From a bacterium (GTDB lineage Bacteria > Campylobacterota > Campylobacteria > Campylobacterales > Sulfurimonadaceae), in assembly GCA_018824305.1 (NCBI GenBank), contig JAHJGM010000028.1:1-37720 (forward strand): a stretch of DNA of 37,720 bases, read 5' to 3'. This document shows, piece by piece, positions 26,680 to 37,067 of this stretch. The notes beneath the pieces were generated by a model. It was not told the origin of the DNA, did not search any database, and saw only the letters and a list, made by a program, of their open reading frames with translations. The position numbers and the translations under genes were made by a program. Within the stretch, counting starts at the first letter, position 1. Each line of letters begins with the position of its first letter.

Positions 26680-27887
26680 GTTTTATCTCTTATGAAGCAT
26701 CGCAAAATATGCTGCATCTCTTACATGTAGGGGTTTTGCGTTTTGAAAACATCTTTCTTTGTGATGCACTCGGACGTGTTTTAGCAGAGGATGTCGTTGC
26801 AGATGCACACTCTCCGGAGTTTCCTACAGCTTCGATGGATGGTTATGCGATCATCGGTCAAGACCAAGAGTTAGGTCGCATCAAGATCCTCGGTGATAAT
26901 CCTGCGGGAAGCGATGAGAGAAGAATCGTTACAAGCGGTTACTGTATCAAGACTTTTACAGGTTCAAAGATGCCTGGGGGCGCAGATACACTTATCCAGA
27001 TAGAAAACGTCACGGTAGAGGGTGATGAGATCATCATAGACGAATATGTTCAGATCGGTTCAAGTGTCCGTCCCGTGGGTGAGAGTTACAGATCAGGCGA
27101 TGTGCTTATCAAAAAAGGCTCGAAGATCTCTTTTACCGAGATAGGCGTGATGGCCGGACTCAACAGAGTCATGGTAAAAGTTGCTATCAAACCTCGTGTC
27201 GCCGTTATATCCACAGGCAGTGAGATACTTGATCTTGGCGAAGCTGCCACGACATCTTCACAGATCAGAAGTTCAAACAACTACACCATCGAAGCGATGG
27301 CGAAGATGGCTGGTGCTGAGGTCATTCAGCTCGGTGTGGTAAAAGATGACAGAGTATCCATCATGGAGAGCTTTGAAAATGCTCTGAGCTGTGCAGATAT
27401 CGTCATCTCAACAGGCGGTGTGAGTGTGGGAGATTATGACTTTGTAAAAGACATAGTCCCTCGTCTTGGTGCAGAGATAGTCTATAAAGGCGTGAACATC
27501 AAGCCGGGTCAGCACATCATGCTGGCACAACGCGATAACAAGTTCATAGCTGCACTTCCTGGTTTTGCATACTCATCAACGGTCACGGCACTACTCTACG
27601 CCATCCCGCTGATCTACCGCTTTTTAGGCATCGAAGCCGAACTTCCGGTCGTTGAAGCAAAACTAAGCGAGCCGTTTCGTAAAAAATCAAGAAAAACGGA
27701 GTTTACTGCGTGTAATCTGACGAACGAAGACGGGACACTAAGCGTGAATTTTAAAGATAAAAAAGCAGGGACTTCCGCCATCCTTACAAACCTGCTAGGC
27801 AAATCTGCGCTGATGATAACAGGCGAAGATGATACAGACCTAGAAGCAGGAATGCTCGTACATGTAATACTTTTAGACAGACTGTAA
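26676..27887 (+). CDS. moeA: Molybdopterin molybdotransferase
   Basis: Inserts molybdate into adenylylated molybdopterin. About 403 residues from the ATG at 26676, which overlaps the MoaE stop; an in-frame ATG 36 bases earlier lies in moaE and is unlikely. Motifs: FPTASMDGYAI, PGGADTLIQIENV, ISTGSEILDLGE, STGGVSVGDYDFVKD, and PGFAYSSTVTALLY, where the common PGNPVS is PGFAYS. Residues LHV near position 18 and VHV near the end carry near-copies of the palindrome. Confidence 0.96.
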   Translation: MSFISYEASQNMLHLLHVGVLRFENIFLCDALGRVLAEDVVADAHSPEFPTASMDGYAIIGQDQELGRIKILGDNPAGSDERRIVTSGYCIKTFTGSKMPGGADTLIQIENVTVEGDEIIIDEYVQIGSSVRPVGESYRSGDVLIKKGSKISFTEIGVMAGLNRVMVKVAIKPRVAVISTGSEILDLGEAATTSSQIRSSNNYTIEAMAKMAGAEVIQLGVVKDDRVSIMESFENALSCADIVISTGGVSVGDYDFVKDIVPRLGAEIVYKGVNIKPGQHIMLAQRDNKFIAALPGFAYSSTVTALLYAIPLIYRFLGIEAELPVVEAKLSEPFRKKSRKTEFTACNLTNEDGTLSVNFKDKKAGTSAILTNLLGKSALMITGEDDTDLEAGMLVHVILLDRL

Positions 27888-28131
27888 AGTTCTGTCTTTC
27901 CTTACATGTAAGGTATCCCCCTCGTTCCCAATCTTCAGATGTGGAATGCATACTCCAACAAAAGCAATTAGTAAAGCCTTTCCCTTCATACTTTTTTGCG
28001 GAGAAAAAAGTACATAGAACTTCATTCATCAAAATTTATAAACTTTTTAGTTACTATTTAAAACAGTGTTTTTTTATGAATTTTAAATCTTTACATGTAG
28101 AACAAAGAAAGCAAATGAAAGAGGTGGTGTA
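27888..28131. other. Repeat-rich intergenic stretch
   Basis: No convincing gene. Contents in order: the 14-base palindrome at 27900; an imperfect REP-like hairpin at about 27923-27948 with CGTTCCC and GGAATG arms; a perfect stem TACTTTTTT/AAAAAAGTA at 27989-28012 with loop GCGGAG; a near-copy of the palindrome at 28091-28100; and GAGGTGGT as the ribosome site for the next gene. Open frames on both strands exist here but carry no recognisable domain. Confidence 0.6.
27902..27911. repeat. Exact copy of dispersed palindrome after moeA
   Basis: Here the symmetry extends to fourteen bases, CCTTACATGTAAGG (27900-27913), the longest in the window. It begins 13 bases after the moeA stop. Confidence 0.92.
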
Positions 28132-28941
28132 ATGAAAAAGATAATAATTCTAGCTGTTTTTATTAGCAGTTTATTTGGTATGGATAATTCTAAAGTTGGT
28201 TTTTCAGAACTTGCAAAACACTACATCAGTATTGCAAAAGAAGCAGACAAAGTGGCGATAGGTAACCAGCGAATAGGGCATACTATTTATGGTCCTTATG
28301 AACTTGAACACAATGCGACTTTGCGAAAAGAGTTTGAAACAGCCAAAGCAAAAGAGGGGGATTTTTGTAAAGAGTTTTTTAATGATCTTTTGGCATTAAA
28401 AAACATCGAAGTTATTCCGCCTGTTGTTCGTAATGTGGATTACAATAATACCACGCTCACAAAAGAGATGGGAGCCTGCCATAAAATGGGGATGGATATT
28501 GAATTCCTTAATACAATTCCAGCCCAAACAGAACCTCATTATCCTACCAAGTTTTCCCTTTGGAAAACACACATTTTAAATCCTAAAAAAGAGAATCTTC
28601 TTTTTATGCAATCGTATGCTGCTAAAACAAATTACTATCCAATGATATATGTGCTAGACAAAGGTCTTTGCAAACAAGCTATATCAAAACAAAATTTCAA
28701 TTTTAAATATGATAAGCAGTTAGTTTATGAAGCGCAAGTTATTGGTTCTTTTAATAATTGGGAGTTTCAACTTATACGTTATAAAGGAAATGAATATTTT
28801 ATAGAAATAGCTGATCATGGAAATGCGGGTAATTATAAGTACCGTCATATACGAATATGGTTATATGGTGACAATACAGAGTGGAGAGTTGAAAAACCAG
28901 AATGTGCTAAAGATTTTTATAAATATATAGGAGAAAAATAA
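28132..28941 (+). CDS. Unrecognised exported protein
   Basis: 269 residues with a short signal peptide (about 1-16, MKKIIILAVFISSLFG). The mature part is mixed alpha/beta with four cysteines (near CKEFF, GACHK, GLCKQ, PECAK), so two disulfides are possible. It ends EWRVEKPECAKDFYKYIGEK. I recognise no family. Strong ribosome site GAGGTGG. Its base composition is poorer in G and C than the genes on either side and it sits between palindrome copies, which suggests later acquisition. It has a signal peptide, so the periplasm is the likely location. Confidence 0.8.
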   Translation: MKKIIILAVFISSLFGMDNSKVGFSELAKHYISIAKEADKVAIGNQRIGHTIYGPYELEHNATLRKEFETAKAKEGDFCKEFFNDLLALKNIEVIPPVVRNVDYNNTTLTKEMGACHKMGMDIEFLNTIPAQTEPHYPTKFSLWKTHILNPKKENLLFMQSYAAKTNYYPMIYVLDKGLCKQAISKQNFNFKYDKQLVYEAQVIGSFNNWEFQLIRYKGNEYFIEIADHGNAGNYKYRHIRIWLYGDNTEWRVEKPECAKDFYKYIGEK

Positions 28942-29030
28942 TGTCATTACAACCACACAGCAAGTACGCAAGCCGTACCGATTATTTTTCCTCGTTAAAG
29001 CACAACAGAGAGTCGAAAACTTGCATGTAA
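28941..29030 (+). CDS. Possible 29-residue peptide, coupled to previous gene
   Basis: The ATG overlaps the previous stop (TAATG), and an AGGAGA site lies six bases upstream, which is better than most genes here. The frame runs 29 codons, basic and serine-rich (SLQPHSKYASRTDYFSSLK), and ends TGC ATG TAA inside a near-copy of the palindrome. It could be a real small protein, a remnant of a longer gene, or chance. Confidence 0.35.
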   Translation: MSLQPHSKYASRTDYFSSLKHNRESKTCM

Positions 29031-29047
29031 AAATCTTTACATGTAAG
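29016..29047 (-). terminator. Hairpin from two palindrome copies, ending the MFS gene
   Basis: CTTGCATGTAAA (29020-29031) and TTTACATGTAAG (29036-29047) pair over twelve positions with one G-T and a four-base loop. Read on the minus strand the stem is followed by TTTT (29019-29016), eight bases after the MFS stop, so it may be an intrinsic terminator with a short T tract. Confidence 0.55.
29037..29046. repeat. Exact copy of dispersed palindrome before the MFS stop
   Basis: Intergenic copy that forms one arm of the hairpin, next to the TTGCATGTAA variant at 29021-29030. Confidence 0.9.
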
Positions 29048-29054
29048 AAGAAGA

Positions 29055-30374
29055 TTATTTAAGAATCTTACCCTCTATTTCCTCTTTAGAAAGATGTTCA
29101 CTCACATACTTCACGATAACAAGATGTTCCGTCTCATTGATGTACCACTCTGCGATATGCTCATGCTCAAGCGCATGTAATTTGTCCATATCTACATGTT
29201 CTTGCGGGACATAAAGATGAGAGTGTTTTGTAGGGTTTTGAAGTTTCAGCGTCCATAAAAGCCAAAGAAGCGCGATGCCCGCCGCACTTAATCCTAACAC
29301 CTCACGGTTTGAAAAGTCTAAGAAAACACCCGCTGTCGTACCGCCGACAAAGGTCATAAAATACGCAAATGAGTTGGCGATGCCAAGTGCCGCACCTTTT
29401 TGATGTACTTTGGCAAACTTGGATATCATCGATTGCACAAGCGGTTCCATCATGTTAAACGCGATAAAGAAGCTTACTACCCCTACGACAAATAATACAC
29501 TTGAAGATGTCAGACCCATGAGTAAAAACGATGCGATAAAAAGCACGATAGAGATCAGAAATATCTGCTTTGGTTTGTTGTGTTTTTCGCCAAATACTGC
29601 AGCAGGTCCCATCGCGACAAGTCCCAGTATCATGGCAGGAACGTAGGCCATCCAAAGATCGGCTTTTTCCCAGCTAAACGCATCGCTTGTCAGGATGATA
29701 GGGATAATGACAAATGCCATGGTCATGAGACCTTTTTGCATCCCGTTGATGATGATCATGCTTAAAAGGTTAGGGTCTTTTAGGATATCGGCAGTTTTTG
29801 TTTTGTTGTGGTAGATATGCTTTATCTTTGGAGGGGTAGGGACTTTGGTAAAAAGAAGGATCATTGCAAGAACTGCAAGAACTGCTGTTATCCAAAAAAG
29901 AGTTTCAACGCCGAAATGTGCGCCGATAACAGGACCAAGACCCATAGCAAGAGCAAAACTAAGAGCGATCGTTCCGCCCATCATAGCCATCGCTTTACCG
30001 CGTACTTCCTCTTCGACAAGGTCGCTTATCATCGCCGTGATGACCGAACCTATGGCTCCTGCACCCTGCAAGAAACGTCCAAGCATCAGCGTGTAGATAT
30101 CCGTACTTACAGCCGAGATGACAGAACCGATCAAGAAGATGATAAGACCCACAAGAATGGTGGGTTTGCGTCCTATCTTATCGCTCATGGAACCAAACGG
30201 GACTTGAAAGATGGCTTGGGTTAGAGCATAACCACCCACGATGATACCGACAAGCAGAGGTGTAGCACCGTTAAGTGTCATTGCATAGACTGAGAGAACC
30301 GGAAGAACTAAAAAAAGACCTAGAAAACGAAGTGATAATATTCCTGAGAGAGGAAGTACCTTTTTGAGCATCAA
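29055..30374 (-). CDS. Major facilitator superfamily transporter
   Basis: 439 residues with twelve predicted helices. The loop 2-3 motif is GSMSDKIGRKPTILVG, and DLVEEEVRGKAMAMMGG follows later, as in drug:proton antiporter families (DHA1). A cytoplasmic C-terminal tail of about 60 charged residues (from about 378) follows the last helix. Substrate unknown; multidrug or small-metabolite efflux is a reasonable guess. It is divergent from rdgB across an inverted repeat. Confidence 0.92.
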   Translation of the reverse strand: MMLKKVLPLSGILSLRFLGLFLVLPVLSVYAMTLNGATPLLVGIIVGGYALTQAIFQVPFGSMSDKIGRKPTILVGLIIFLIGSVISAVSTDIYTLMLGRFLQGAGAIGSVITAMISDLVEEEVRGKAMAMMGGTIALSFALAMGLGPVIGAHFGVETLFWITAVLAVLAMILLFTKVPTPPKIKHIYHNKTKTADILKDPNLLSMIIINGMQKGLMTMAFVIIPIILTSDAFSWEKADLWMAYVPAMILGLVAMGPAAVFGEKHNKPKQIFLISIVLFIASFLLMGLTSSSVLFVVGVVSFFIAFNMMEPLVQSMISKFAKVHQKGAALGIANSFAYFMTFVGGTTAGVFLDFSNREVLGLSAAGIALLWLLWTLKLQNPTKHSHLYVPQEHVDMDKLHALEHEHIAEWYINETEHLVIVKYVSEHLSKEEIEGKILK

Positions 30375-30390
30375 AAACCTTTGTTAAATA

Positions 30391-30437
30391 TATAAACTAT
30401 TAAGAAGTTTCAAATTATAATCCACAAATAGTTTATA
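30391..30437. promoter_or_regulatory. Inverted repeat and -10 between MFS gene and rdgB
   Basis: TATAAACTATT (30391-30401) and AATAGTTTATA (30427-30437) are perfect 11-base inverted arms 25 bases apart. TATAAT at 30416-30421 between them is a likely -10 for rdgB. The arrangement suits a regulator binding two half-sites around the promoter. Confidence 0.5.
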
Positions 30438-30487
30438 AAGTGTAAACGATTTAAAAGTTCAAAACTTTAAAGATAAAAATAAGGAAG

Positions 30488-31093
30488 ATGATGAAACTCG
30501 TACTTGCAACGTCAAATAAAGGTAAAGTAAGAGAGATAAAACATATCTACAGTGATATGGATGTGGTTGCTTACAGTGACATCATAGAACCCTTTGAGAT
30601 AGAGGAAAACGCGCTTACATTTAAAGAAAACGCTCTTATCAAGGCAAGGGCGGTTTTTGAAGCTCTGCATGACAAAGATGTCATAGTCATAGCAGACGAC
30701 AGCGGGATCAGTGTGGATGCGCTTGGTGGCGAACCGGGAATCTACAGTGCGAGATATGCAGGCGCGGATGCTAGTGATAAAGACAACCTTTACAAACTGG
30801 TAGATGCGTTAAAAGAGAAGGGTCTGACAACTTCTAAGGCTCACTATACCGCAGCGATCGCCATTGTCACAAAAGATGTAGAGTTCACTGTTCACGGATG
30901 GATGTATGGAGACGTGATAACAGCGCCAAGAGGTGAGAACGGTTTTGGATATGACCCTATTTTTATCCCACAGGGTTATGAGAAGACATTGGGTGAGTTG
31001 GATGAGGAGACGAAAAAGGGTTTATCGCATAGGTCACAAGCTTTGAAACATACAAAATCCGTTTTGAAAACCATTTCAAAGCATACCATCTAG
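30488..31093 (+). CDS. rdgB: dITP/XTP pyrophosphatase (RdgB/HAM1)
   Basis: Removes non-canonical purine nucleoside triphosphates. 201 residues: LVLATSNKGKVREI at the N-terminus, the DDSGISVDALGGEPGIYSARYAG core, and the GENGFGYDPIFIPQG active-site block. AAGGA precedes the start; the initiator could be 30488 or 30491. Monocistronic by position. Confidence 0.97.
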   Translation: MMKLVLATSNKGKVREIKHIYSDMDVVAYSDIIEPFEIEENALTFKENALIKARAVFEALHDKDVIVIADDSGISVDALGGEPGIYSARYAGADASDKDNLYKLVDALKEKGLTTSKAHYTAAIAIVTKDVEFTVHGWMYGDVITAPRGENGFGYDPIFIPQGYEKTLGELDEETKKGLSHRSQALKHTKSVLKTISKHTI

Positions 31094-31166
31094 CATCCTT
31101 GCTTATTTGGTGGTTATAGAACCTTTTGACTTAAGCGATATAACGATACTTCAAGACGTTGCATAA

Positions 31167-31186
31167 AAGTTGTGAATTTACAACTT
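31167..31186. other. Hairpin between rdgB and uppP
   Basis: AAGTTGT pairs with ACAACTT across a six-base loop. The rest of the 183-base intergenic stretch holds nothing I can name. It lacks a T tract on either strand, so its role as a terminator is doubtful. Confidence 0.3.
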
Positions 31187-31276
31187 AGCTCTATACAAGT
31201 TTGCATGGCATCTCCTTCTAAACTGTAAGGGTAATCTCAATACAGTCGCAAAGGCAAAACAGCAAAAAATGTTCCA

Positions 31277-32056
31277 CTAGTTAAAAAATGTTAGCAGTAT
31301 GATCCCAAAGATGATGCGGTATATCCCAAAAGAGACAAATGTGAAACTATCCAAAAACTTTAAAAACAGTTTGACGGTGAGATAAGCGACTATAAATGCG
31401 ACGACAAATCCGACGGCTAAAACCATTAGATTTGCATCATTGAACTCTTTGTAGTGTTTTAACAGATCATAAGCACTGACCGCACTCATAACAGGAAGAG
31501 CAAGAAGAAAACTAAACTCGGCACTGGCTTTTCTGCCCAGACCCACAAGCAATGCACCGATGATGGTAGAACCCGCGCGGCTTGTTCCGGGGATGAGGGC
31601 AAAAACTTGAGCCAGTCCGATATAAACAGCTTGTTTCATAGTCACGTCTTCTACGTTTTGTATCATACGGTGTTCATGACTTTCATCTTTAATAAAAAAT
31701 TTCTCGACTATCAAAAATACGATACCGCCTAAGATGAACATCACAGCTACTACATGTAAGCTGAAAAGCTCTTTGATCTGATGGGAAAAGAGAAAACCGA
31801 CGATACCGATAGGCAAAAAAGCGATGAAAATTTTTATCCATAGAGAGATGTGTTTTGGAGAGAACTTGTCTTTATAGTTAAACACGACTGCGAGTATTGC
31901 AGCAAACTGGATGATGACCTCATATGCCTTTGTCACGCTTGTCTGATCGATGCCGAGCAGGTCGCTTACGACTATGAGATGTCCGGTAGAGGAAACCGGT
32001 AAAAATTCTGTAAAACCCTCGACTATGCCTAAAATTACGGAGTCAAAAATCGTCAT
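31277..32056 (-). CDS. uppP: Undecaprenyl-diphosphatase
   Basis: Recycles the lipid carrier for peptidoglycan; BacA/UppP family. 259 residues, about eight helices. [15 protein letters not shown] (about 13-27) and [29 protein letters not shown] are the two family motifs with catalytic glutamates, serine and arginine. LHV in SLHVVAV is encoded at a near-copy of the palindrome (31750-31759). Confidence 0.97.
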   Translation of the reverse strand: MTIFDSVILGIVEGFTEFLPVSSTGHLIVVSDLLGIDQTSVTKAYEVIIQFAAILAVVFNYKDKFSPKHISLWIKIFIAFLPIGIVGFLFSHQIKELFSLHVVAVMFILGGIVFLIVEKFFIKDESHEHRMIQNVEDVTMKQAVYIGLAQVFALIPGTSRAGSTIIGALLVGLGRKASAEFSFLLALPVMSAVSAYDLLKHYKEFNDANLMVLAVGFVVAFIVAYLTVKLFLKFLDSFTFVSFGIYRIIFGIILLTFFN

Positions 32057-32067
32057 TGAGATAAGCC

Positions 32068-32085
32068 TTTACTTTTAAAAGTAAA
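32068..32085. promoter_or_regulatory. 18-base palindrome between uppP and luxS
   Basis: TTTACTTTTAAAAGTAAA is a perfect palindrome lying 12 bases upstream of the uppP ATG and 67 upstream of luxS. It could be an operator or a hairpin in the uppP leader. Confidence 0.45.
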
Positions 32086-32151
32086 ATTCTACCACCAAAG
32101 TTATTAAGTATTGATTGGTTAAACTTTTAAAAATAATTATGAGGAAATAGT

Positions 32152-32667
32152 ATGCCATTATTAGACAGCTTTAAAGTCGATCACACTAAGATGACCGCAC
32201 CGGCAGTGCGTTTTGCAAAATCTATGAAGAGTAAAAGCGGGGATGATGTAACGGTTTTTGACCTTCGTTTTACACGCCCGAATGCTGAAGACAATATCCC
32301 TTCTCGCGGTATCCATACATTAGAACACCTGTTCGCAGGATTTATGAGAGACCATTTGAACAGCGCTGATGTAGAGATCATAGACATCTCTCCTATGGGA
32401 TGCAGAACAGGTTTTTATATGAGTCTTTTTGGAACTCCTGATGAAAAAACGGTAGCGTCTGCTTGGACAAAAAGTATGCAAGATGTACTTAATGTAAAAA
32501 ATCAAGAAGAGATACCAGAACTCAATGTTTACCAATGCGGCACATACAAGATGCATTCACTTGAAGAAGCACATGCTATATCTAAGCAGGTTTTAGACAG
32601 AGGTATCGGTGTTATGAGTAATGAAGAACTGGCACTTGACGAATCATTGGTCAAAGTAGCAAAATAA
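32152..32667 (+). CDS. luxS: S-ribosylhomocysteine lyase
   Basis: Cleaves S-ribosylhomocysteine to homocysteine and the AI-2 precursor DPD. 171 residues. Metal ligands H55 and H59 in HTLEH, with E58, and C129 in YQCGTYKM; the catalytic cysteine is C84 in [23 protein letters not shown] gives the ribosome site. Whether AI-2 acts as a signal here cannot be told. Confidence 0.98.
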   Translation: MPLLDSFKVDHTKMTAPAVRFAKSMKSKSGDDVTVFDLRFTRPNAEDNIPSRGIHTLEHLFAGFMRDHLNSADVEIIDISPMGCRTGFYMSLFGTPDEKTVASAWTKSMQDVLNVKNQEEIPELNVYQCGTYKMHSLEEAHAISKQVLDRGIGVMSNEELALDESLVKVAK

Positions 32668-32709
32668 TTTCAGCAAAGCTAAAAATTAGGTCTTCAGCAG
32701 ACAGCTCGC

Positions 32710-32727
32710 GCGGCTAGCCGCTTTTAG
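32710..32727 (+). terminator. Possible luxS terminator
   Basis: GCGGCTAGCCGC (a 12-base palindrome, 32710-32721) is followed by TTTTAG. As an RNA hairpin the stem has only four pairs with a CTAG loop, so it is weak. A second hairpin, CAGCTTA/TAAGCTG (32733-32756), follows and may stabilise the 3' end. Confidence 0.35.
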
Positions 32728-32774
32728 ATTTTCAGCTTATTCAAATACGTAAGCTGGAAACCTCAAAAAATCTC

Positions 32775-32784
32775 TTACATGTAA
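32775..32784. repeat. Exact copy of dispersed palindrome before the aminotransferase
   Basis: The twelve-base form CTTACATGTAAG at 32774-32785, in the intergenic stretch between luxS and the next promoter. Confidence 0.9.
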
Positions 32785-32816
32785 GCAATTAAATTTAAGA
32801 TTTATACTTCTTTAGT

Positions 32817-32822
32817 TATAAT
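32817..32822 (+). promoter_or_regulatory. -10 box of the aminotransferase-hisZ-purA operon
   Basis: TATAAT within AGTTATAATACG, 37 bases before the ATG at 32859. Confidence 0.6.
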
Positions 32823-32858
32823 ACGCAGTTTTTTAAATTATGAAACATAGGACACTAA

Positions 32859-33961
32859 ATGTTACTTTTTACGCCAGGGCCTACTCCGGTTCCTCAAAGT
32901 GTTAGAAACGCGATGAGTGATGAGACTCTACACCACAGAACACCAGAATTTGAAGCGATTTTTGAAAGAACTCGCACGCTTTTATTTGAACTTTTCGGTA
33001 TGGATGAGGTCATTATGCTTTCATCTAGCGGTACGGGAGCAATGGAAGCTGCAGTTACAAATCTTTGTAAAGACACTTTGTTAAATATTGATTCTGGGAA
33101 GTTTGGTGAGCGTTTTGGCAAAATCGCAGTAGCAAACGGTCTTAAAAATGTGAGCATCAAAAATGAATGGGACACTCCTGCGTCTGTAGAGGATGTAGTG
33201 GCTGCTATAAAAGCAAATCCAAGCATAGACGCTATCGCGATTCAGATAAGTGAATCAGCGGGTGGACTTCGTCACAGTGTCGAAGAGATCGCAGCGGCTG
33301 TCAAAGCTATAAACAAAGATATCATCGTGATTGCTGACGGTATCACTGCCGTAGGCGTTGAGCCGATAGACGCAACAAACATAGACTGTCTTTTAGCCGG
33401 TAGCCAAAAAGCGCTTATGCTTCCTCCGGGACTTGCGATTTTGGGACTTAGCAAACTTGCACTTGATAAAATAGGCAGCGGTAAAGGTTACTATTTTAAC
33501 CTTGCGACCGAGATCAAAAATCAAAGAAAAAACACGACTGCATGGACTGCTGCGACGACTTTGATCATAGGACTGGAATCGGTTCTTCAGAGAATCAAAG
33601 ACGAGGGCGGATTAGAGAAGCTTTACTCTGATACGGCTCGCCGTGCGGATGCAAATATCAAAGCACTTGAAGCCTTGGGCTTACATGTATATCCGAGCGT
33701 TCCTGCAAAATCTATGACGACTATCGATGATGAAAATGCAAACGAGATAAGAAAGATCTTGCAAAAAGAGTTTGACATTAATGTAGCGGGCGGACAAGAT
33801 CACCTAAGCGGAAAGATATTTAGAATAAACCAGATGGGTCTTATCTCTCCTTATGAAGCAGCTTGGGTTGTTAACAGCGTCGAACTGGCACTTGATAAAC
33901 TTGGGCGTAGAAAATATGACGGGACTGCAAACCGTATATTTAATGAGGTGTTTTTTCAGTT

Positions 33962-33965
<4 letters not shown>
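32859..33965 (+). CDS. Class V aminotransferase (serine-/alanine-glyoxylate type)
   Basis: PLP enzyme of 368 residues. N-terminus TPGPTPVPQSVRNAM, HHRTPEFEAIF and SSSGTGAMEAAV are typical of the alanine-glyoxylate/serine-pyruvate aminotransferase family; the cofactor lysine is in LAGSQKALMLPPGLA. The exact substrate pair is unresolved. LHV is encoded at a near-copy of the palindrome (33681-33690). Overlaps hisZ by four bases. Confidence 0.9.
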
Positions 33966-36063
<2,098 letters not shown>

Positions 36064-36126
36064 AAAAGATTAGTTCAGATTGTGAGACAAAAAATTTCAT
36101 AATCCGGATTTATATTAGGATAGATT

Positions 36127-36549
36127 ATGAAAACGCGCTACACGCCACTTCTTAAAATCAAAAAAAACGATTTAGACAGGTGTGAACGTGAACTTCAACA
36201 AGCTAATTTTAGCTTGAAAAATGCCGAGACCTCTTTGAGTGAGGCTTACGGTGCACTTCAAAATATACAGCTCCCAAAAAACGGCAAGATTCAAGATATG
36301 TTGTCTGCTAGAACATATATAGATTTACAAAGATCGATTGTTGACGATAAAAAGAACTGGGTGTCATTTGCGCAGACACAAGTAGAACTTGCCATAGCCA
36401 AACTAAAGCGTTCAAATATAGAGTATGAAAAATTTAAATATTTGGAATTGGAAGAGATCAAAAAATCTTTAAAACAGAAAAGTATGCAAGAATCAAAAGA
36501 TCTAGATGAGATCGCAACCATGACATATAACAGGAGAGAAAATATATGA
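36127..36549 (+). CDS. fliJ: Flagellar export chaperone-like protein FliJ
   Basis: A 140-residue protein, almost entirely coiled coil, with the FliJ-like N-terminus MKTRYTPLLKIKKNDLDRCE. FliJ is the stalk that links the export ATPase FliI to FlhA. Low sequence conservation means the call rests on coiled coil, length and the adjacent motE-like gene. Overlaps that gene by four bases. Confidence 0.82.
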   Translation: MKTRYTPLLKIKKNDLDRCERELQQANFSLKNAETSLSEAYGALQNIQLPKNGKIQDMLSARTYIDLQRSIVDDKKNWVSFAQTQVELAIAKLKRSNIEYEKFKYLELEEIKKSLKQKSMQESKDLDEIATMTYNRRENI

Positions 36550-37067
36550 GATATCTGTTTTTAGCTTTACTAATTACAATGAACCTTTTTGCATTGGAAA
36601 AAAATGATAAACTTTTTGAATGTACCAAAATCTTTGAAGATAGAAAAAGTGAGCTTTTGCTTGAGTTAGAGCGTATAGATGAACAAAAACAAGCTCTTGA
36701 CGCACTCAAAGTTGCAACAGAAGATCTTTTAAAGAAAAAAGAGCATGATCTCAACGTCAAAGAGGTCGAGATCAATGCAAAATACGATGATGTCAATAAA
36801 AAAGAGATAAACACCAAAGCTATGTTGGAAGAGAATAAAAAGACTTTAGAAGAGATAAAAAATATCAAGATGGACAATATAGCTCAAACCTATGCAAAGA
36901 TGAAACCTGATGCTGCTGCAAGTGTCTTGTCTGACATGGATGAGAGTACTTCAGTAAAAATATTAACAAGCCTGAAACCAAATGTCGTCGGTAAGATCTT
37001 GACTAAAATGGATCCGAAGAAAGCATCAGAACTGACTGTGTTGCTAACGAAGGTCAAGGGGGAATAG
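36546..37067 (+). CDS. MotE-like motility protein
   Basis: 173 residues: a signal or membrane segment at 1-16, a long coiled coil (about 25-110), and a C-terminal MgtE-N-like helical repeat, MKPDAAASVLSDMDESTSVK followed by LKPNVVGKILTKMDPKKASE. In Campylobacter and Helicobacter the MotE type protein is a periplasmic chaperone for the stator protein MotB or flagellar assembly. Next to fliJ, as in related genomes. Confidence 0.83.
   Translation: MRYLFLALLITMNLFALEKNDKLFECTKIFEDRKSELLLELERIDEQKQALDALKVATEDLLKKKEHDLNVKEVEINAKYDDVNKKEINTKAMLEENKKTLEEIKNIKMDNIAQTYAKMKPDAAASVLSDMDESTSVKILTSLKPNVVGKILTKMDPKKASELTVLLTKVKGE

Noticed and set aside
27784-28132. Open frames of 63 and 82 codons in the moeA-exported protein gap
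   Set aside because: They run through repeats and hairpins, overlap each other on opposite strands, and show no domain or ribosome site.
29808-30224. 138-codon plus-strand frame opposite the MFS gene
   Set aside because: It is a shadow of a convincing transporter and has no plausible family.
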